64,000 nt of DNA from Ligustrum vulgare (Eukaryota; Streptophyta; Magnoliopsida; Lamiales; Oleaceae). This document shows positions 58,574 through 64,000 of the stretch, piece after piece. The notes beneath the pieces were generated by a model. The model saw only the letters and a program-made list of their open reading frames with translations, made no database searches and was not told where the DNA came from. Location of the stretch: contig OY743172.1 of assembly GCA_963555705.1 (NCBI GenBank), positions 26,907,446 to 26,971,445 on the forward strand. The letters are read 5' to 3'. The translations under genes and the position numbers were made by a program. Numbering within the stretch: position 1 is the stretch's first letter; every line of letters starts with the position of its first letter.

Positions 58574-60166
58574 TGATAAGTGTATTTTATACAATTATTT
58601 AGATACTAAAAAGGGAAAATAAATTGTCATTTAAGAATAAAAGGCACTGATTTAGTTGTTAATTATTTTTATCCCAAGATCAAGAGAGCGCAGAGATTGA
58701 GGCAAATAAAGATCAAATTGAGAGCTATTTGGACTTAATTGTGCAATGTAGTAGTTGATGAGGTCAATCAAAAATCTAAATTGGAGCTAAATTGGAGGAA
58801 GTCAGAAATTCAAGGCTTAAATTGAAGAAAATAAGATATTGAAGGCTTAATTGAAGAAATTTAGAAGATCAAGGTCAATGGAATAAATCAAAAGACGAAG
58901 GACTTACTGGCAATAAAGGAGAAGGATCAACTTAAACACTACAGAAGATGAAAAATTGAACAAAAGTTGAACCAATCGATCGCGATTGGTATACGCACGT
59001 GATCGCCTTGTCACACGATGGAATGGCAGAACTAACATGTAAACAAAATAAACTCGTTTATAAACCAGTTTATAAATTACACAATTTTCCAAACCATTTT
59101 TTAACCACACACATTTTCTCTCCCCAATTTTCAACCACTACTTTTTACCTCAAAATCATAAATAAATCAATTTATAAACTAAACAATGTTACCAAACAAA
59201 GGAATTTGACAAGCTTTTAACCTATTTATATATACAAAAAAGTTGCAGGAAAAATGGATTCTCTTGACACATCATTCTACACTATCTTAGAGAATATACA
59301 CCAATATTGAGAGTTCCTCATTGATTCAAGAGGCGCAAGGATTCAAGATTCGAGCTTTCTCCTCCAACAAGATTTAATCGTATTTCCGAGTGATTAACTT
59401 TAATTAAATCTTGTGAGTTGTCATCAAATATGTATCTAGGCTAAAGTTTTATTGTCTTAGGATCATGATAAAGCTTTAAATTCCGGATTTTTATCTTTGA
59501 TTTTGTTTAATTAAAGACAATTTTTAGTTTGAGCAATTAATTTTATTTTCTATGCATCTACAATTATATGCGCGAAGATTGTATGATTTATGTGACGTGT
59601 TCTTAAGTTCGAAAGATTAGGAATTCGTTGACTTGTGTTAATTGCCATAAAGTCCAATGGTGAATAGAAATATACCTCTATATTTTATGTGATCTTTAAG
59701 TATTCATGAATCTTTAATGCTTTTCTATGTGTTCACATTCATCATAAAAATGTAAGCGGGTCACATATAGGAGTATGTTTTAATTCTTGTTCAAAATAAG
59801 ATTTTAAACAACGTAGGACCATTGATCATCATTTATTATAAATTGTTAATAATTATTCAAACCAAAGTTTGTAAGATGAAATGAAAAGTGGATTCTAGAT
59901 AGATCCTAGCACTATTTTCTCATCATTACATAAATCAATTTTGAATCTTGCTTAGTTTAGTTTAATTTGATACTCTCTTGCTGGTTTTTTATTCTTAGTT
60001 TTATTTGATTTCCCACAAACATAAAATTGAATTTTTCTCATTTCAGTTAATGTTTGTAATCTAAAATAATAATACATCTCGATCCTCATGGGTATGATAC
60101 TTGAACTCTAAAATTCATTATATTACTTGTGCGATCCGTACACTTGAGGTAGAAAATCACACAACA
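58574..60166 (+). mobile_element. Solo LTR, Athila-related, TSD TGTAG
   Basis: It begins TGATAAGTGTATTTTATACA and ends AATCACACAACA, with TGTAG at 58569-58573 and 60167-60171. Its start resembles the minus-strand start of the Athila LTR at 46569 (TGATAAGTGTGTTTTTACAC), and its end has the same GTGC...GTACACTTG layout, so it is a distant relative in plus orientation. A MITE-like repeat (about 59045-59200, cf. 9750) sits inside. 1593 bp, no coding. Confidence 0.85.
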
Positions 60167-60420
60167 TGTAGACGTTCAAGGAAGAATAAGTTTTATAGTC
60201 TTTCCAAATATTAACAATCTTGTAAATTTGCTTTTATCAATTTTAGTTGTGCATGGCGCAAGATGTTTAGATGTCTTGTATTTTTGGCTCACTTTGGAAT
60301 TGTTGATCAGCTCCACTCTCTGAAGAGCTCTTTCTTGTTGCTGTTCTATGATTTGTTATATCTAGTTTTGCTTTTTGTGTGAGATGTACATGTCCCCCAG
60401 TCAACACCATTACTATATTA

Positions 60421-60682
60421 TATTCCCTCCGTCCCAATTATATAGGTTGATTTAATTTTTCACACAGATTAAGAAAACATATTTAATATCATTGAAAAAC
60501 TAATTTTTGTAAAGAAAATTTTCAACTTACCCTTATTTAATATCAAAACTATTATTATTGGAAATAATAAATAGGAGTACATTAGTAAACAAACAAAATA
60601 AATAATTCAATAAAGAAACAAGTTTATATAATTGGGACAAGAAAAAAAAAGACAACCTATATAATTAGAACGGAGGAAGTAT
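60421..60682. mobile_element. Stowaway-like MITE, copy 1
   Basis: The ends TATTCCCTCCGTCCCAATTA and TATAATTAGAACGGAGGAAGTA are inverted repeats of the common plant CTCCCTCCGTCCC MITE, with TA at the edges. Non-coding, A/T-rich core. Confidence 0.8.
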
Positions 60683-61360
60683 ACTATTTCACACCTCATG
60701 AAGCACATCCCTGGTAGTTAATTTCATTATATGGACTTGGGTATCTCCAACTCGAAGTAAATGTTGACTTTTGTGATGAAGAAACTCGACCTCCCATGTT
60801 TAGCCTCAAGCGAGGAATTAGAAACATGAGGTCACAAATTGATGGTGTGTAAGTGTTTCACTAGGAGTACCTAGGTTAATTTTGAATCTTGCTTAGTTTA
60901 GTTTAATTTGATACTCTCTTTCTGGTTTTTTATTCTTAGTTTTATTTGATTTCCCACAAACATAAAATTGAATTTTTCTCGTTTCAGTTAATGTTTGTAA
61001 TCTAAAATAATAATCCATCTCGATCCCCATGGATATTATACTTGAACTCTAAAATTCATTATATTACTTGTGCGATTCGTACATTTGAGGTAGAAAATCA
61101 CGCAACATGTAGACGTTCAAGGAAGAATAAGTTTTATAGTCTTTCAAAATATTAACAATCTTGTAAATTTTCTTTTATCAATTTTAGTTGTGTATGGCGC
61201 AAGATGTTTAGATGTCTTATATTTTTGGCTCACTTTGGAATCGTTGATCAGCTCCACTCTCTAAAGAGATCTTTCTTGCTGCTGCTCTATTATGTGTTAT
61301 ATCTAGTTTTGCTTTTTGTGTGAGATATACATGTCCTCCAGTCAACACCATTACTATATT

Positions 61361-61628
61361 ATATTCTCTCTGTTCCAATTATATAGGCTGGTTTGATTTT
61401 TCACACAGATTAAGAAAACATATTTAATATTATTGAAAAAGTAATTTTTGTAAAGAAAATTTTCAATTTACCCTTATTTAATATCAAAACTATTATTATT
61501 GGAAATAATGAATTGGAGTACTTTAGTAAACAAACAAAATAAATAATTCCAATAAAGAAACAAGTATATATAATTGGGACCAGAAAAAAAGAAAAGACAG
61601 CCTATATAATTGGAACGGAGGGAGTATA
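61361..61628. mobile_element. Stowaway-like MITE, copy 2
   Basis: Same element carried along by the 941-bp duplication; the right end (GGAACGGAGGGAGTA) is closer to the canonical sequence than in copy 1, the left end (TTCTCTCTGTTCC) is less so. Confidence 0.8.
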
Positions 61629-61821
61629 CTATTTCACACCTCATGAAGCACATCCCTGGTAGTTAATTTTCATTATATGGACTTGGGTATCTCCAACTCG
61701 AAGTAAATGTTGACTTTTGTGATGAGGAAACTCGACCTCCCATGTTTAGCCTCAAGCGAGGAATTAGAAACATGAGGTCACAAATTGATGGTGTGTAAGT
61801 GTTTCACTAGGAGTACCTAGG

Positions 61822-62484
61822 CCCCTCTCAGAATCATGGTTTTGCCACAGGTACCCAAACACTGATATCATATTTATGTAGAGACACAGAAAAGTGATAT
61901 CATGAGAATGTAGTAAACTGGGATTATAGATCCTGGGGTCAAATTTCTTAGTACCCACCGGGCCACCGTGTAATCTAGTTTTTGATTAGGGAAAGTTATA
62001 TAGTCATCATATTACTTGCATTACATTCCACAAAATACTATGGCACATTTGATGATAAGATAAAGAAGTTAGAATATTATTCAATGTCTAGTAGAGTAAT
62101 TTAGCATTAAAATGGTGCCTTGAATGTCTACTTTATTTAACATGTAGCTCTTACAACACTGTGAGTGACTAATGCACACGATACTTTACCGCAGAATTCA
62201 TCACATGGAATAGTAGCAAAGAATTGAGCAAAAATCCAAGGAATGAACCTTGAAATAATATGCATATATTAAAAAATAAAAAAAATTACTACAATTATGA
62301 AGAATAAGGACAACTATAAAAGCTATAGGAGCCAAGATCTTAAGATTCTGTATTTTTAATTCCAGTTGACAGGTAATAGTATTGTTAAATGTAAGTAAAT
62401 ACTAACAATAATATAATAAGGATTATTTAACATAATGCAATATTATGAAAAAACAGTATAAGTGATCATGATACAAGTCAGAAA
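61822..62484. other. Intergenic, no gene seen
   Basis: A/T-rich, no repeat or coding recognised. Downstream flank of the Sen2 gene. Confidence 0.4.
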
Positions 62485-62580
62485 GATCGTACGAATAGAT
62501 GAGCATAGTTTATCTCTTATTCGGTTCCATTAGATCATATGAATAGATGAGCATAGTTTATCTCTTACTCGGTTCCATTT
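62485..62580. repeat. 48-bp tandem duplication at the 3' end of the Sen2 gene
   Basis: Two units (62485-62532 and 62533-62580) share GAATAGATGAGCATAGTTTA and TCGGTTCCATT. The right unit contains the last codons and stop (MEPSKR, TAA) of the Sen2 reading frame, the left unit an extra copy in the 3' flank. Confidence 0.85.
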
Positions 62581-63286
62581 GTTTGATTTCCCTGCTTTGC
62601 TCTGGATTCCACCTGGTGATCATTCTCTCTTCCACACTGTAATTCTCTGAACATGAAGGAGACACAACACCATCACCATTTTTGTGAATGTAGAGAACCA
62701 ACAATGTCTTTGCAACACTGCCACAAAGTCGAAGCATGCACTGGAAATCCGACCAAACCCTCAACCGGCCATTTGTATTCTCATCTTCCGCAGAGAAAAC
62801 AAGCACAGCATATTCAGAATGCACCAAAGCAGGATGATGACGGTAAGCAACGAAGTCTACACCGAATTGTGACCCCGACCTCACCACCCAGTTCTTCATT
62901 CGAAGATGAGAATAAGCTATGTACAAATTAGTAAAATTAGCTCTCTTAGATGTCATGCAACTCCAAAACTCTTCATCATTCTTTAACCACTTATCATCAC
63001 ATACAATCTTAACACACTTTAGTGCAAAGCACAAGTAAAAAGCTTCCTCCATACTTAGTTGAAACCACTGCTTATCCTTATCAGCATTGACAATGGGACG
63101 ACCAAAGCACGCGCGATTGAGAAGTTCAGTTTGGTCTGCATTTGCTTCGAGAAGTACAGTACAACCCGAGAGCAATCCTTGCGAATCAGACTCGATTAAG
63201 GATAATCGAAGCCGGGATACTATTTTTGACATGGGATCTGCTAATGCTTTAGCTTCTGCCTCCTTCCCTTTCCATCTTGGCCCCAT
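62558..63286 (-). CDS. SEN2: tRNA-splicing endonuclease subunit Sen2
   Basis: 242 residues from ATG 63286 (MGPRWKGKEAEAKALADP, the standard plant start) without introns. The N-terminal domain (LLNRACFGRP, QWFQLSMEEAFYLCFALKC) is followed by the endonuclease fold: YIAYSHLRMKNWVVRSGSQF, GVDFVAYRHHPALVHSEYAV, RVWSDFQCMLRLCGSVAKTLL. The catalytic triad of the Sen2/Sen34 family is visible as Tyr148, His156 and Lys193. As the Sen2-type subunit it should cut the 5' splice site of intron-containing tRNA precursors within a four-subunit complex. Length fits plant SEN1/SEN2 homologues, which are shorter than animal ones; which of the plant paralogues it is cannot be told. Confidence 0.93.
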   Translation of the reverse strand: MGPRWKGKEAEAKALADPMSKIVSRLRLSLIESDSQGLLSGCTVLLEANADQTELLNRACFGRPIVNADKDKQWFQLSMEEAFYLCFALKCVKIVCDDKWLKNDEEFWSCMTSKRANFTNLYIAYSHLRMKNWVVRSGSQFGVDFVAYRHHPALVHSEYAVLVFSAEDENTNGRLRVWSDFQCMLRLCGSVAKTLLVLYIHKNGDGVVSPSCSENYSVEERMITRWNPEQSREIKQMEPSKR

Positions 63287-64000
63287 TATCAGCTTTAAGG
63301 AAAAGAAGAAAAGTCATTATTACTCGTGAGTGATGTATATAACAAGTAATAAAATGGGAACGAATTATCAACATAAAGGTTTTTAGTTGTTTGGTTTTTC
63401 TGTAAAATTGAGACCATGCTTTTCTTACAAGAAGAACGCTGACAAACTATCATGTCAATTTGCAAGAAAACAATCCGATTACTTTCTCAGTAAATCTGCA
63501 AATTTCAATTCAGGAAAAAGGTCCAAAAAAAAAAAAAAGAGGAATTTCTTTTTTAGCATAATTATGTTGCACTGTTAGAAGTTAGAAGTTAGAACTTCTT
63601 AGCCACTCGTATTCATTATTTCTTCACTAGGACATATCATCAAACACCTTTTAGACTACATCGTTTAACTGAAAAAATGACTCAGTACAAACAAAATGAA
63701 TCAAAGAAACATGAGAAGGATAACAAGTCAATTACTTTTAGAATGACGCAAATAGTATTATGTCAGTACTCAGTAGCAACGATAAATGCTTTTCTCCCTC
63801 ATTAAACTGTCGTGTCTTCCACTTGCTCCTTTAATGCAGTTCAAAGAAATCATAGTGACACATACATCTCTCAGTTATAAAAGCATCTTCAATTGTGCTT
63901 TCTATTTTGAACGTCCAATCAAAGTGGCGATAAAGTAGGGAAGACAAAAATAATGTGATAACATTTATCGTGAAATGACGTCGTCATGTTCATTAGCATT
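63287..64000. other. Upstream region of the Sen2 gene, no other gene seen
   Basis: Probable promoter and 5' UTR; the first 20 bp upstream of the ATG are purine/T-rich. A poly-A run lies near 63526-63538 and a short AGTTAGA repeat near 63575-63594. Nothing else is recognised. Confidence 0.4.

Larger units (their letters stand above)
59937..61821 (+). repeat. 941-bp tandem segmental duplication
   Basis: Copies about 59937-60877 and 60878-61821 are collinear (TTGAATCTTGCTTAG at 59941 and 60882; both end ACTAGGAGTACCTAGG). Each includes the last ~230 bp of the solo LTR, its TGTAG duplication, a Stowaway-like MITE and flank. It therefore postdates the LTR insertion. Scattered substitutions show that it is not brand new. 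Confidence 0.9.

Overview
This window is nuclear DNA of a flowering plant, probably a eudicot. It is AT-rich with GT-AG introns, plant LTR-retrotransposon lineages (Athila, SIRE-like and Ale-like copia), a Mutator-like element (MULE) carrying a DUF1985/Ulp1-type gene, Helitron ends and Stowaway/hAT MITEs. I cannot name the species. Only three host genes are visible: an orphan last exon of an RBR E3 ubiquitin ligase (9.1-9.3 kb, +), an intact RNA polymerase I termination factor-like Myb protein (53.4-55.4 kb, +), and an intact tRNA-splicing endonuclease subunit Sen2 (62.6-63.3 kb, -). Almost everything else is transposon.

Layout. 1-2.6 kb: unassigned flank with an LTR/primer-site remnant. 2.6-9.0 kb: decayed Ty1/copia element (-) whose reverse transcriptase is split by a 2.4-kb solo LTR with a perfect 5-bp target duplication (TSD); the RBR exon follows directly. 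9.3-13.6 kb: no gene recognised. 13.6-14.8 kb: non-autonomous Helitron. 15.5 kb: twin hairpins. 15.7-50.9 kb: a block built around a MULE, invaded by three LTR elements that I can date relative to it from their TSDs: a deleted gypsy element (19.0-23.8 kb), a SIRE-like LTR with an internal inverted repeat (29.6-32.6 kb), and a full-length, apparently very young Athila element with LTRs of identical length and apparently identical sequence (34.2-46.6 kb). 51-64 kb: host genes, a solo LTR partly caught in a 941-bp tandem duplication, and MITEs.

The MULE. Its transposase (26.4-28.8 kb, three exons, reading frame open throughout) is convergent with a multi-exon DUF1985 + Ulp1 (C48 cysteine protease) gene running from 49.2 down to 32.8 kb on the minus strand. 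The non-coding DNA left, between and right of these genes, and one intron, is filled with the motif GGTCACA / TGTGACC in several repeat formats (about 21-bp units, 132-bp intron units, about 200-bp units in the right arm, looser arrays on the left). The motif is not conspicuous in the elements nested inside the block. In Arabidopsis VANDAL MULEs, an element-encoded anti-silencing protein (VANC) recognises a short motif repeated through the element's non-coding DNA. My main hypothesis is that this is a comparable system with its own motif. The Ulp1-type gene copy here looks damaged: a premature TGA lies before the protease domain and the middle exons do not join in frame.
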